Shown here piece by piece: positions 8,871-17,034 of a stretch of 64,000 nt of DNA (within the stretch, counting starts at the first letter, position 1; each line of letters opens with the position of its first letter). Both the position numbers and the translations under genes were made by a program. The stretch comes from Betaproteobacteria bacterium. GTDB taxonomy: Bacteria; Pseudomonadota; Gammaproteobacteria; Burkholderiales; Usitatibacteraceae. Under the pieces are notes generated by a model. It was not told the DNA's origin. It saw only the letters and a program-made list of their open reading frames with translations, and ran no database searches. The stretch is taken from contig JADJMI010000001.1 of NCBI GenBank assembly GCA_016709665.1, forward strand, positions 186,001 to 250,000, read 5' to 3'.

Positions 8871-10139
8871 GTGATCGAGATGCCGGACGTGGTGGGCGAT
8901 GTCGTGCGTTCCGTGGGGCTTTCCACGGCGATGAAGGCGGCGGGCGTGGTGACGGGGCTCCTGCCGATCCCGCAGCCGATCCTGCTGGTGGGCCCGGGGG
9001 CGAGCAGCCGGCTGGGCCAGGCGCTCGCGGGCTTCGGCCACAAGCGCATCCTGGTGGTGACCGACCCGATGGTCGCGAAACTGGGGCTCCTCAAGCCCTT
9101 CACCGCGGCGCTCAAGGCGGGCGGCGCGGCCTTCGTGATCTTCGACGAGGTGACGCCCGACGCGCCGATCCCCGTCATCGTGAAGGGCATCGAGGTGTTC
9201 GCGAAGCGCGGCTGCGACGCCGTGGTCGGCTTCGGCGGCGGCTCGCCCATGGACGCGGCCAAGATCATCGCCTACGCGGCGGCCAACGGCGCGCACCCCT
9301 TCAAGCTCGCCGGGTACTTCAAGGGGCTCAAGTCGCCCTTCCCGATCTATGCCGTGCCCACGACGGCGGGCACCGGCTCCGAGGTCACCGTCGCCGCGGT
9401 GATGTCCGACCCGGCGCACGGCAAGAAGCTCGTCGTCGCCGACACGCGCCTCGTGCCGACGATGGCCGCGCTCGATCCCGCGCTGATGACGGGGCTGCCG
9501 AAGGAGGTGACCGCCGCGACCGGCATGGACGCGCTCACCCACGCGGTGGAGGCCTTCGTGGGCAAGTGGGCCACGGAAACCTCGGACCGCTGGGCTCTTG
9601 CCGCCGTGGGAATGATCTACGGCAACCTGCGCAAGGCGTGTGCCTCGCCGAAGAACCTGGAGGCGCGCGAGCGCATGGCCCTCGCCGCCACCTACGCCGG
9701 CCTCGCCTTCACGCGCGCCAACGTGGGCTACGTGCATGCCATCGCGCACCAGCTGGGCGGCCGCTACCACACGCCCCACGGGCTCGCGAACGCCATCGTG
9801 CTGCCGCGCGTGCTCGAGGCCATGGCGCCCGCCATCCCGAAACGGCTGGCGAAGCTGGCCCTCGCGGCGAAAGTCGGCAAGGAAGGCGAGAAGCCCGCCG
9901 CGCTCGCGAAGAAGTTCATCGCGTCGGTCGTGGCGATGAACAAGGCCATCGGCATCCCCGCGACGCTGGCGGCGTTGAAGGCCGAGGACATCCCGGAACT
10001 CGCCAAGGCTGCCTGCTGGGAAGCGGATACCAACTATCCGGTGCCGAAGTACCTGTCGCCGCGGCACGTGGAGGCGCTGCTGGCAGGGCTGGTGGCCCCG
10101 AAAACCGGCGCGAAGCGCAAGGCGGCACGGAACTCCTGA
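8871..10139 (+). CDS. iron-containing alcohol dehydrogenase
   Basis: This 422-residue protein belongs to the Fe-ADH family (group III). Residues 100-330 carry the classic pattern: G-F-G-G-G-S-P-M-D-A-A-K for NAD(P) binding, P-T-T-A-G-T-G-S-E, G-M-D-A-L-T-H-A-V-E, and H-A-I-A-H-Q-L-G-G-R-Y-H-T-P-H-G with metal-binding histidines. GTG 8871 is chosen because AAGGAGG sits seven bases upstream; the in-frame ATG at 8787 lacks a site and adds 28 unlikely residues. It should interconvert aldehydes and alcohols in the cytoplasm. A 155-base gap separates it from the divergent acyl-ACP-reductase-like gene, which suggests shared control and a linked substrate. Confidence 0.9.
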   Translation: MIEMPDVVGDVVRSVGLSTAMKAAGVVTGLLPIPQPILLVGPGASSRLGQALAGFGHKRILVVTDPMVAKLGLLKPFTAALKAGGAAFVIFDEVTPDAPIPVIVKGIEVFAKRGCDAVVGFGGGSPMDAAKIIAYAAANGAHPFKLAGYFKGLKSPFPIYAVPTTAGTGSEVTVAAVMSDPAHGKKLVVADTRLVPTMAALDPALMTGLPKEVTAATGMDALTHAVEAFVGKWATETSDRWALAAVGMIYGNLRKACASPKNLEARERMALAATYAGLAFTRANVGYVHAIAHQLGGRYHTPHGLANAIVLPRVLEAMAPAIPKRLAKLALAAKVGKEGEKPAALAKKFIASVVAMNKAIGIPATLAALKAEDIPELAKAACWEADTNYPVPKYLSPRHVEALLAGLVAPKTGAKRKAARNS

Positions 10140-10192
10140 ACCGGCGCGGCATCCCACGCTGGCATCCGGCACGCCCCTCCGAGGAGACCGGT

Positions 10193-11065
10193 CTGAACAT
10201 CGCGCGAGCACTTGCCGCCCTGGCCTTCGCCGTCCACGCCCCGGCTTACGCCTCCGCCTATGTCGACGAAGCGCAGTGCTTCGGTGGCGCGGTTCCCACC
10301 TTGCCCGGACCGGTCGCCGTCTCGGCCAACGTCAACGCGGCGCGCGGCACCTATCTCGTCACCGCGTGGCGCCAGGCCTGCCAGGCGGCGCCGGGCGCGT
10401 TCGCGCTCCTCTTCAGGTTCCAGGCCTCCACGGGCGCGCCCGCGATCGCCCCGGCGGACATCCTCGTCGAGCAGGCCGGCCAGCGCTACCGGCCCTCGCT
10501 GCTGGTCCGCGACCCGAGGGCGCCCCTGCCGGGCGCCTACCAGCAGATGGGCCCCTTCACGCTCGTCACCACCATCGTGGAGCAGGCCGGCGCCCGGTTC
10601 GACGTGAACGGCGAGCTGCGCATCGAATTCTTCGACGCCGTCCTGGGCGCCAAGGCGGTCACGCTGCCCGCGGGCCCGACGGCCGCGCCGAGCGCGTCGG
10701 TCGCGATGGCCTTCGGCAACTACAGCGACATGTGGTGGGACCCGGCCGAGAACGGCACGGGGATGTCGATCATCCACCACGGCTCGAACCAGCTCTTCGC
10801 GGTCTGGTACACGTATGCGCCTTCCGGGGAGCCGCTGTGGCTGGTGATCCCCGGGGGCACCTGGGAGTCGAACCGCATCTTCACCGGCGCGGTCTACCGG
10901 ACGCGCGGCACGACCTTCACGCGCCCGTGGAACCCGGCGAACTTCCAGATCGGCACACCGGTGGGCACCGCGCGCTTCAACTTCAGCGAGGCCGACGCGA
11001 TGGCGTTCAGCTACACCATCGACGGGACGGCCGGTTCGCGCACCTTCACCCGCCAGCTGTTCTGA
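10193..11065 (+). CDS. exported protein of unknown function, probable CTG start
   Basis: A 290-residue exported protein is predicted. A signal peptide begins at once (N-I-A-R-A-L-A-A-L-A-F-A, cleavage after A-Y-A), but no ATG, GTG or TTG precedes it in frame. CTG 10193 has GAGGAG at 10181-10186, so it is the best start. The C-terminal half (about 165-290) begins N-Y-S-D-M-W-W-D-P-A-E-N-G-T-G-M-S and includes V-W-Y-T-Y-A-P-S-G-E-P-L-W-L and A-R-F-N-F-S-E-A-D. This Trp/Gly-rich beta pattern recurs in secreted betaproteobacterial proteins of unknown role. Two cysteines in the N-terminal half may pair. An upstream start lost to a sequencing error is possible. Confidence 0.65.
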   Translation: MNIARALAALAFAVHAPAYASAYVDEAQCFGGAVPTLPGPVAVSANVNAARGTYLVTAWRQACQAAPGAFALLFRFQASTGAPAIAPADILVEQAGQRYRPSLLVRDPRAPLPGAYQQMGPFTLVTTIVEQAGARFDVNGELRIEFFDAVLGAKAVTLPAGPTAAPSASVAMAFGNYSDMWWDPAENGTGMSIIHHGSNQLFAVWYTYAPSGEPLWLVIPGGTWESNRIFTGAVYRTRGTTFTRPWNPANFQIGTPVGTARFNFSEADAMAFSYTIDGTAGSRTFTRQLF

Positions 11066-11074
11066 TCGCGCGAC

Positions 11075-12050
11075 TCAGTTGCCGGAGCGGATGTTCCGTT
11101 CCTTCGCGATCTTTCCGTAGACGGCGGACTCGTTCTTCAGGAACGCGGCGAACTCCTCGGTCGTGTTCCCTTCGCCCACCACGCCCTGCGACAGGAGCTT
11201 CTCCTTCACGGCCGGCTCGCGCACGATCTTCGCGATCTCCTTCGCGAGGCGGTCGATGGCCTCCGGGGGCGTCTTCGCCGGGTGCGAAAAGCCCCATCCA
11301 GTTGGTGAACCGGTAGCCTTCCATGCCCTTGATCTCCGCGACGGCCGGCACCTCGGGCAGCGTCGGCGAGCGCTTCGTGCTCGTGACCGCGAGCATCTTC
11401 AGCTTGCCCGCCTTCGTAGGCTGCACCACCGGGGGCATGCCGACGATCCCCAGGGGCACCTGGCCGCCCAGCACGTCGGTCACCGCCGGCGCCGCGCCCT
11501 TGTACGGCACGTGCAGGATCGAAACGCCCGCGAGCGCGTTGAGCGACTCGCCGGCGAAGTGCATGGTGCTGCCGCCGCCGGGGGTCGCGTAGGAGTACTT
11601 CGCGGGGTCCTTCTTCGCGGCGGCGATGAGTTCGCCGATGTCCTTCGCCGCGACCGAGGGGTGCGCGACGATGGCGAGCGGCGTCTCGCCCACGAGGGTG
11701 ACGGGGGCGAAGTCGCGCGCGGTGTCGTAGGGAACCTTCTGCCCCGAGACGGGCCCGACCACGACCTCGGCCGGCGAGGCGAGGAGCAGCGTGTAGCCGT
11801 CCGGCGCGCTCGAGGCCACGGCCGCCGCGCCGATGGAGCCGCTCGCCCCGCCGCGATTCTCGACCACCACGGGTTGTCCGAACACCTCCGACAGGCGAAG
11901 GCCCACGGTGCGGGCGACGAAGTCGACGCCGCCTCCCGCGGGGTAAGGCACGATGATCTTGATGGGCTTCGTCGGATACGCTTGCGCGAGCGCGAGAGCC
12001 GGCGCCCACAGGACCGCAGCCGCGAACGCGGCACCACGCAGCAGTTTCAT
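11075..12050 (-). pseudogene. Bug-family (TctC-like) periplasmic solute-binding protein, frameshifted near the 3' end
   Basis: ATG 12050 opens a signal peptide (cleavage after A-L-A-Q) followed by the Bug hallmarks Y-P-T-K-P-I-K-I-I-V-P-Y-P-A-G-G, V-V-V-E-N-R-G-G-A, A-P-D-G-Y-T-L-L and H-V-P-Y-K-G. After W-M-G-L-F-A-P at about residue 257 the frame breaks. Removing one base in the C/G run near 11278-11282 restores the family ending, which closes at TGA 11075-11077 and gives 324 residues. A single-base read error is the simplest cause. Bug proteins bind organic anions in the periplasm, usually for tripartite tricarboxylate transporters; no membrane subunits are present here. It is 36 bases behind the sulfatase gene and probably co-transcribed with it. 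Confidence 0.82.
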
Positions 12051-12086
12051 CTCCGGTTTCTCCTCAGGTTTTTTCTGGAATGGGTG

Positions 12087-13541
12087 CTACTGGAAGTCGG
12101 CCGCGAATCCGGGCGCGGGGGTGAACCCCAGGTCGCCGCGGGCGATGACGGCTTCCCGGCCGCCGTTCGCCGCCAGCAGCTCGGCCTGCCGCGCCTTCGC
12201 GCGGCGGTCGACCTCCTGCGGGTCGCAGATCGCGAGCAGCTTCGCCTTGCACTCGGCCACGATGCGGGCGTGCGAGGGATCCGGCGCGAGGTCCTTCGTC
12301 TCCTCCGGGTCCGACGCCAGGTCGAAGAGCTGCGCCGGGTACTTGGCGTAGTGCACGTACTTGTAGCGGCCCACGCGGATCATGAACGCGCCCGTCGTGG
12401 AGCCCATGCCGTGGTACTCGGAGAGCACCGTGCGGTCCGGTTCGAAGCCCGTGGCGATCTTCGCGAGGTCGTGGCCCGGGTGCGTGTCCTTCGCGGAGGC
12501 GAACGGCACGCCCGCGCTCTCCAGGATGAACGGGTAGGCATCGACGTGACTCACGGGCGTGGCCACGCGCTTGCCCTCGGGGATGCCGGGGCCGGCGATG
12601 ATGAGCGGCACGCGCGCGATCTCCTCGTACATCGTCGACTTGCCCCACAGCCCCCGGGAGCCCAGGTTGTCGCCGTGGTCGCTCGTGTACATGACGCGCG
12701 TGTTGGCCATGAGGCCCGCCTCCTCCAGCGCCGCGAGCACCTTGCCGATGTTCTCGTCCACGTAGCGCACCAGGCCCAGGTAGCCCGCGAGGGCGCGCTT
12801 CACCTGCTCCGGCGAATCGAAGTAGTCGTCGTAGCAGAAGGAGTTGCGGTAGTCCTCCACGTACGGGTGGTGCGGCCGCTCCTCGCGCGCGTAGAGCTTC
12901 GGGATCCCGAGGTCGCGGTTCCAGAATCGGTAGAAGTGCTCCGGCGGCGCGGTGAGCGGGAAGTGCGGCGCGACGAACGAGACGAAGAGCACCCAGGGCT
13001 TGCCGTCGTCCTTCGGGCCCTCCTCGCGCAGCCACACCTGGGCGCGCGAGCAGATCTCCTTGTCGTAGAAGGTGTAGGGCGACTCGCCCGGCCCGGCCAT
13101 GGCCGCCATCTTCTTCGCGCCGCCGCGCCGGGGCAGGTCGTCCCGCACGAGCCCCATGAGGTCGCCCTTGCCCTCGATGATGTGCATCGGGATCTGTTCT
13201 TCGCTGAAACCGTGGTCCTCGCCGGGCAGGCGGAAGTGCAGCTTGCCGATCGAGACGACGCGATGCCCGCGCGCGCGCAGCTCGTGGTGCCAGCTCTTGA
13301 CGGTGCCGTCGTAGGCGTCCGCGTTGTCCCAGAAGCCGATCTGGTGGATGTACTTGCCGCAGGCGAAGCCCGCGCGCGCCGGGATGCACACCGGGCTCGT
13401 CGTGTAGGCGGCGTCGAAGCGCGTGCCGCGGGCGGCCAGGCGGTCGAGGTTCGGCGTCTCGGCGACCGGATGCCCCTCGTACCCGGTGACCTTGGGGTTG
13501 TGCTCGTCGGACATGATCACGAGCAGGTTCTGGCTGGGCAC
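12087..13541 (-). CDS. sulfatase (alkaline phosphatase superfamily, type I arylsulfatase/choline-sulfatase-like)
   Basis: This 484-residue sulfatase starts at GTG 13541, six bases after AAGGAG. C52 in V-C-I-P-A-R-A-G is the C-x-P-x-R signature whose cysteine is normally oxidised to formylglycine. The metal site is visible as M-S-D-E-H-N near the start and T-S-D-H-G-D-N-L-G at about residue 285. No signal peptide precedes the catalytic domain, so it is probably cytoplasmic and acts on an imported sulfate ester. The maturase is not in this window. With the downstream Bug gene it forms a two-gene operon, divergent from a GntR regulator. That suggests uptake and desulfation of an organosulfate. 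The substrate is unknown; a phosphonate monoester hydrolase role cannot be excluded. Confidence 0.88.
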   Translation of the reverse strand: MPSQNLLVIMSDEHNPKVTGYEGHPVAETPNLDRLAARGTRFDAAYTTSPVCIPARAGFACGKYIHQIGFWDNADAYDGTVKSWHHELRARGHRVVSIGKLHFRLPGEDHGFSEEQIPMHIIEGKGDLMGLVRDDLPRRGGAKKMAAMAGPGESPYTFYDKEICSRAQVWLREEGPKDDGKPWVLFVSFVAPHFPLTAPPEHFYRFWNRDLGIPKLYAREERPHHPYVEDYRNSFCYDDYFDSPEQVKRALAGYLGLVRYVDENIGKVLAALEEAGLMANTRVMYTSDHGDNLGSRGLWGKSTMYEEIARVPLIIAGPGIPEGKRVATPVSHVDAYPFILESAGVPFASAKDTHPGHDLAKIATGFEPDRTVLSEYHGMGSTTGAFMIRVGRYKYVHYAKYPAQLFDLASDPEETKDLAPDPSHARIVAECKAKLLAICDPQEVDRRAKARQAELLAANGGREAVIARGDLGFTPAPGFAADFQ

Positions 13542-13578
13542 GGCGTCTCCTTCGGGAGGGGGGTCCCATCCCTTCATT

Positions 13579-13634
13579 GCTATATAGTTACGAGAAACGA
13601 CCCGCCGCGTCAACCCGCCCCGTCCGCGCTATAT
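13579..13634. promoter_or_regulatory. divergent control region between sulfatase and GntR genes
   Basis: The heptamer GCTATAT occurs twice (13579-13585 and 13628-13634), an AT-rich island in GC-rich surroundings. On the minus strand a -35-like TTGACG (13608-13613) stands upstream of TAACTATATAG, but the spacing of 19-21 bases is long. The repeats are candidate GntR operator half-sites. Based on sequence inspection only. Confidence 0.35.
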
Positions 13635-13647
13635 TCCGGCGATCCGC

Positions 13648-14466
13648 ATGCGAACCCCGCCCCCACCCGCCGGCACCACCGATCCGCAGGGCCTCGCCAG
13701 CCGCCTGGGCCGCTTCGCGCGCCCCGGCCTGCCCAAGTACGTCGCGCTGCGCGACGCCGTCGTGGACGCGGTGAACACCGGCCAGTGGCCGGCGGGCACG
13801 CGCCTGCCGAACGAGCAGGACCTCGCCGCGCACCTGCCCATCGCCCTGGGCACCATCCAGCGCGCCCTTCGCCTGCTGGTGGAGGAAGGCATCATCGTGC
13901 GCCGCAGCGGCCACGGCACCTTCGTCGCGCCCACCGCCATCGGGCGCATGAATTCGCCCCTGCACTGCCGGTTCGTGGACGACACGGGCCGCGACTACCT
14001 GCCGGTGCGCTCGCAGTTCCTTTCGCGGGCCGAAGTCGCGACGAAGGGCCCGTGGACCGAGGCCCTGGGCGCCGGGCGCATCCTCATGATCGAGCGCCTC
14101 ATGCACATCGGCGACGAGTTCCGGCTGGTGAGCCGCATCTACGTGCGGCCCGACGTGCTGCCGGTCTTCGAGGAGCTGCCCGCGAGGAAGCTCGACGGCG
14201 AGAACTTCAAGGACATCATGTGGCGGCACGCCGGCCAGGCCATCGGCGCGGTGCAGCAGTTCCTGTCGGTGAGGCCATTGCCGGACGACGTCGCGAAACG
14301 GGTGGGCGTGAAGCGCGGAACCCCCGGGAGCCACCTCGAGGCGTTCGCGTGGTCCACGGGGGGCACGCCGCTCTACTTCCAGGAGTTCTTCATTCCGCCC
14401 CACGGCCGGCGAATGCACCTGCCCTCGAGCGGGCGCGACCCCGGGCTCCTGGCCGACGCGCCCTGA
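13648..14466 (+). CDS. GntR-family transcriptional regulator (HutC/UTRA type)
   Basis: This 272-residue protein has an N-terminal winged helix (about 25-95). L-P-K-Y-V-A-L-R-D-A-V, then G-T-R-L-P-N-E-Q-D-L-A, then G-T-I-Q-R-A-L-R-L-L-V-E-E-G-I-I-V-R-R-S-G-H-G-T-F-V are standard GntR signatures. An UTRA-type effector domain follows (about 120-265, with E-R-L-M and Y-F-Q-E-F-F-I-P). It diverges from the sulfatase-Bug operon with 106 bases between the starts. It most likely represses that operon until the imported organic anion or its desulfated product is bound. Confidence 0.88.
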   Translation: MRTPPPPAGTTDPQGLASRLGRFARPGLPKYVALRDAVVDAVNTGQWPAGTRLPNEQDLAAHLPIALGTIQRALRLLVEEGIIVRRSGHGTFVAPTAIGRMNSPLHCRFVDDTGRDYLPVRSQFLSRAEVATKGPWTEALGAGRILMIERLMHIGDEFRLVSRIYVRPDVLPVFEELPARKLDGENFKDIMWRHAGQAIGAVQQFLSVRPLPDDVAKRVGVKRGTPGSHLEAFAWSTGGTPLYFQEFFIPPHGRRMHLPSSGRDPGLLADAP

Positions 14467-14475
14467 GCCCTGCGC

Positions 14476-15066
14476 TCAGCGTGCCGCGGCCGGAAGCGCG
14501 CCGCCCGCGGCCGTGGCCGACCGGGCGGCCTCGCGCCGGAGCATCTCCTGCGCGATCGCCTCGAACTGCTCGCGCAATTCGTGCTCGACGAATTCCTTCG
14601 AGAGGATGGCGCCGACGAGGAGCCCCGGCTCGATGTCCACGCGGTAGGTGAGGCGCGTGCCGCCCTCGTCCGGCTGGAGCCGGATCGTCGACTGGTAGCG
14701 CTTCAGGGTGCCGCGCGTCTGCACCGCGACGATGCCCGCGGGTGCCTCGAGCGCCAGGCGACGCTCCATCGTGAAGTCGAACGAGAGCGGCCCGAACTGC
14801 GCGATGCCCACCTGCTCGATGGTCACCACCGCACCCTCGCGCCGGAGCACCCGGCTCGAGCGCAGGTTCGGCACCCAGCGGGCCATCGAGTCGAAATCCG
14901 TCATGACCTCCCAGGCGAGGGCGGGCGGCACCGCGATCCGCATGTCGGATTCGCAGGCGTAGCCCTCGCCCTTCGCAACGACCGAGACGCGGACGGCCGG
15001 CGGGTCCGCCGCCGGGGCAGGCCCGCACGCGAGGAGCGCGGCGGCGAAGAGAAAGGCGCGTGACAC
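14476..15066 (-). CDS. exported SRPBCC family protein
   Basis: This 196-residue protein starts at GTG 15066 with a signal peptide (F-L-F-A-A-A-L-L-A-C-G, probable cleavage after P-A-P-A-A). The cysteine at about residue 14 could alternatively be a lipobox. An SRPBCC/coenzyme-Q-binding-like domain covers the rest: A-L-A-W-E-V-M-T-D-F-D-S-M-A-R-W-V-P-N-L, then R-Y-Q-S-T-I-R-L-Q, then L-T-Y-R-V-D-I-E-P. It resembles periplasmic 'cyclase/dehydrase' proteins and has no catalytic residues I can name. It converges with the GntR gene and diverges from the dehydrogenase/DoxX fusion gene. Confidence 0.72.
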   Translation of the reverse strand: MSRAFLFAAALLACGPAPAADPPAVRVSVVAKGEGYACESDMRIAVPPALAWEVMTDFDSMARWVPNLRSSRVLRREGAVVTIEQVGIAQFGPLSFDFTMERRLALEAPAGIVAVQTRGTLKRYQSTIRLQPDEGGTRLTYRVDIEPGLLVGAILSKEFVEHELREQFEAIAQEMLRREAARSATAAGGALPAAAR

Positions 15067-15189
15067 GGACGGAGAACGGCCCGGCGGGTTCTTGTATTCC
15101 GGATTCTGGCACAGTGCGCACGCCTTGCCGGCCCGGCGATCGAGAACGGGGATAATGACGCCGACCTTTCCCGCCCGCACCCCTCCCGC

Positions 15190-16488
15190 ATGCGTGTCCT
15201 CGTCCTCGGCGCCTACGGCTTCATCGGCATCGCCCTCGCCCGCGCGCTGCGCGCGGCCGGGCACGAGGTCACCGGGCTGGGGCGCGATCCGGCCACCGGT
15301 CCGCGCGTGCTGCCCGGCATCGACTGGGTGTGCGCCGATCTCGCGCGGCTGCGCACGGCCGCCGACTGGGGCCCCCTCCTCGCGAACGTCGACGCCGTCG
15401 TGAACGCGGCCGGCGCGTTGCAGGAAGGCCCGCGGGACGACCTCGAGCGCCTCCATCACGTCGCCATCGCCTCGCTCGCCGAGGCGTGCGCGGCCGCGGG
15501 CGCGATCCGCCTCGTGCAGGTTTCCGCGCCCGGCGCGCGAACCGACGCCACGACGGACTTCATGCGCACGAAGGCGCGGGCCGAGGCAGCCATCCGGCGA
15601 AGCGGCGGCGACTGGGTGATCCTGCGCCCCGGCCTCGTGCTCGGGGCCCAGGCCTGGGGCGGCTCGGCGCTGCTTCGCACGCTCGCGGCCTTTCCGCTCG
15701 TGCAGCCGATCGCCCTGCCGGACAAGCGCGTGCAGTGCGTCGCCCTCGACGACGTGGCCCGCGTCGTTCTCGAGGCCGTCGAGGGCTCGCTCGGCTCGCG
15801 AACCGAGTTCGACCTCGTGGAGAACGCGCCCCACCGGCTGCGCGAGGTGGTGGCGAAGATCCGCGCGTGGCTGGGCGTGCCGCCGGCTCGCGCCGAGTTC
15901 GTCTTCCCGGAGGGACTCGTCGCCCTCGTGTCCCGCCTCGCCGACGCGCTGGGCCGCCTGGGCTGGCGCTCGCCGCTTCGCTCCACGGCCGTGCGCGCGC
16001 TCGAGGCCGAGGTGATCGGCGACCCCGCGCCCCTCGAAGCCCATCGCGGCCGCCCCCTCGCGAGCCTCGACGAGCTGCTCGCCGCCCGGCCCGCGGGCGC
16101 GCAGGAACGGGTGTTCGCGCGCCTGCAGCTCCTCCTGCCCGCGCTCGTCGCCACCCTCGCGGCGTTCTGGATCGCCTCCGGCCTCGTCGGGCTCGCGGAC
16201 GTGGCGCGCGCGGCCCGCACCCTGCCCGAAAGCGCCGTGCCCGCCGCGATGGCGAAGGCGTTCGTCGTCACCGGCGCCCTCGTCGACATCGCGCTGGGGC
16301 TCGCGGTGCTCCGGCAACCGTGGGCGCGCGCCGCCTGCGGGGGCATGGTCGTCGTCTCCGGCTTCTACCTCGCCGCCGGAACGGTGCTCACGCCCGGCCT
16401 CTGGCTCGATCCGCTCGGCCCCTTCGTGAAGGTCGTGCCGGCCGCCCTCGCCGCCGTCGTCGCGGCCGTCTTGCTGGAGGAACGCTGA
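15190..16488 (+). CDS. NAD(P)-binding SDR-type protein fused to a DoxX-like membrane domain
   Basis: In this 432-residue protein, residues 1 to about 290 form an atypical short-chain dehydrogenase/NmrA-like domain. The nucleotide-binding motif G-A-Y-G-F-I-G is at residues 8-14 and an S-A-P-G-A segment stands in the active-site region. About 305-430 is a DoxX-like four-helix membrane domain (DoxX_3 type) with hydrophobic segments starting A-L-V-A-T-L-A-A-F-W. The fusion is known in proteobacteria, but its reaction is not established; respiratory-chain complex I assembly-like or quinone-linked roles have been suggested for relatives. It overlaps the next gene by one base (TGATG), so the two are coupled. 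Confidence 0.8.
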   Translation: MRVLVLGAYGFIGIALARALRAAGHEVTGLGRDPATGPRVLPGIDWVCADLARLRTAADWGPLLANVDAVVNAAGALQEGPRDDLERLHHVAIASLAEACAAAGAIRLVQVSAPGARTDATTDFMRTKARAEAAIRRSGGDWVILRPGLVLGAQAWGGSALLRTLAAFPLVQPIALPDKRVQCVALDDVARVVLEAVEGSLGSRTEFDLVENAPHRLREVVAKIRAWLGVPPARAEFVFPEGLVALVSRLADALGRLGWRSPLRSTAVRALEAEVIGDPAPLEAHRGRPLASLDELLAARPAGAQERVFARLQLLLPALVATLAAFWIASGLVGLADVARAARTLPESAVPAAMAKAFVVTGALVDIALGLAVLRQPWARAACGGMVVVSGFYLAAGTVLTPGLWLDPLGPFVKVVPAALAAVVAAVLLEER

Positions 16489-16961
16489 TGCTCGAGCTGC
16501 TGCGCTGGCTGCACGTGATCGGCGCCGCGGTGCTGCTCGGCACCGGCGCCGGCATCGCGTTCTTCCTGCTGATGGCGCACCGCACGAACGACGCGAAGAT
16601 CGTGGCGCACACCGCCGGCGTCGTGGTGATCGCCGACTTCGTCTTCACCGCCACCGCCGTGGTCGCGCAGCCCGTCACCGGCCTAGCGCTGGCGCACCTC
16701 GTCGGCTGGCCCGTCCTGTCGGGCTGGGTCGCGCTCTCCCTGGCGCTCTACGTCCTCACGGGCCTGTGCTGGCTGCCCGTGGTCGCGCTCCAGTTGCGCA
16801 TGCGCGATCTCGCCCGGCAGGCCGCGCGGGAAGGCGCGCCGCTGCCCGCCGCGTACCACGCCCTCTTCCGCCGCTGGTTCCTGCTCGGCATCCCCGCCTT
16901 CGCCGCGGTGCTCGCCATCGTGTGGCTGATGGTTGCAAAGCCTTCTCTCGCGATTCATTGA
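16488..16961 (+). CDS. DUF2269 family integral membrane protein
   Basis: This 157-residue protein has four predicted membrane helices (about 5-25, 47-67, 77-98, 132-152). The opening L-R-W-L-H-V-I-G-A-A-V-L-L-G-T-G and the K-I-V-A-H-T segment match DUF2269. Several conserved histidines lie within or next to helices, which could hint at metal or heme binding; that is inference. ATG 16488 overlaps the stop of the DoxX-fusion gene (TGATG), so it is the second gene of that pair. Function unknown. Confidence 0.8.
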   Translation: MLELLRWLHVIGAAVLLGTGAGIAFFLLMAHRTNDAKIVAHTAGVVVIADFVFTATAVVAQPVTGLALAHLVGWPVLSGWVALSLALYVLTGLCWLPVVALQLRMRDLARQAAREGAPLPAAYHALFRRWFLLGIPAFAAVLAIVWLMVAKPSLAIH

Positions 16962-17034
16962 CACGTCGCCCCGTGGCCCTACACTCATGGGGAGTCGCCG
17001 CCCACGGCGCCAGGTCCCACCACCGGAGGAAAAA

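Noticed and set aside
11163..14651. A very long open frame (over 1100 codons) antisense to the sulfatase and Bug genes
   Set aside because: It is a GC-skewed shadow: no domain, no signal, and it covers several well-supported genes.
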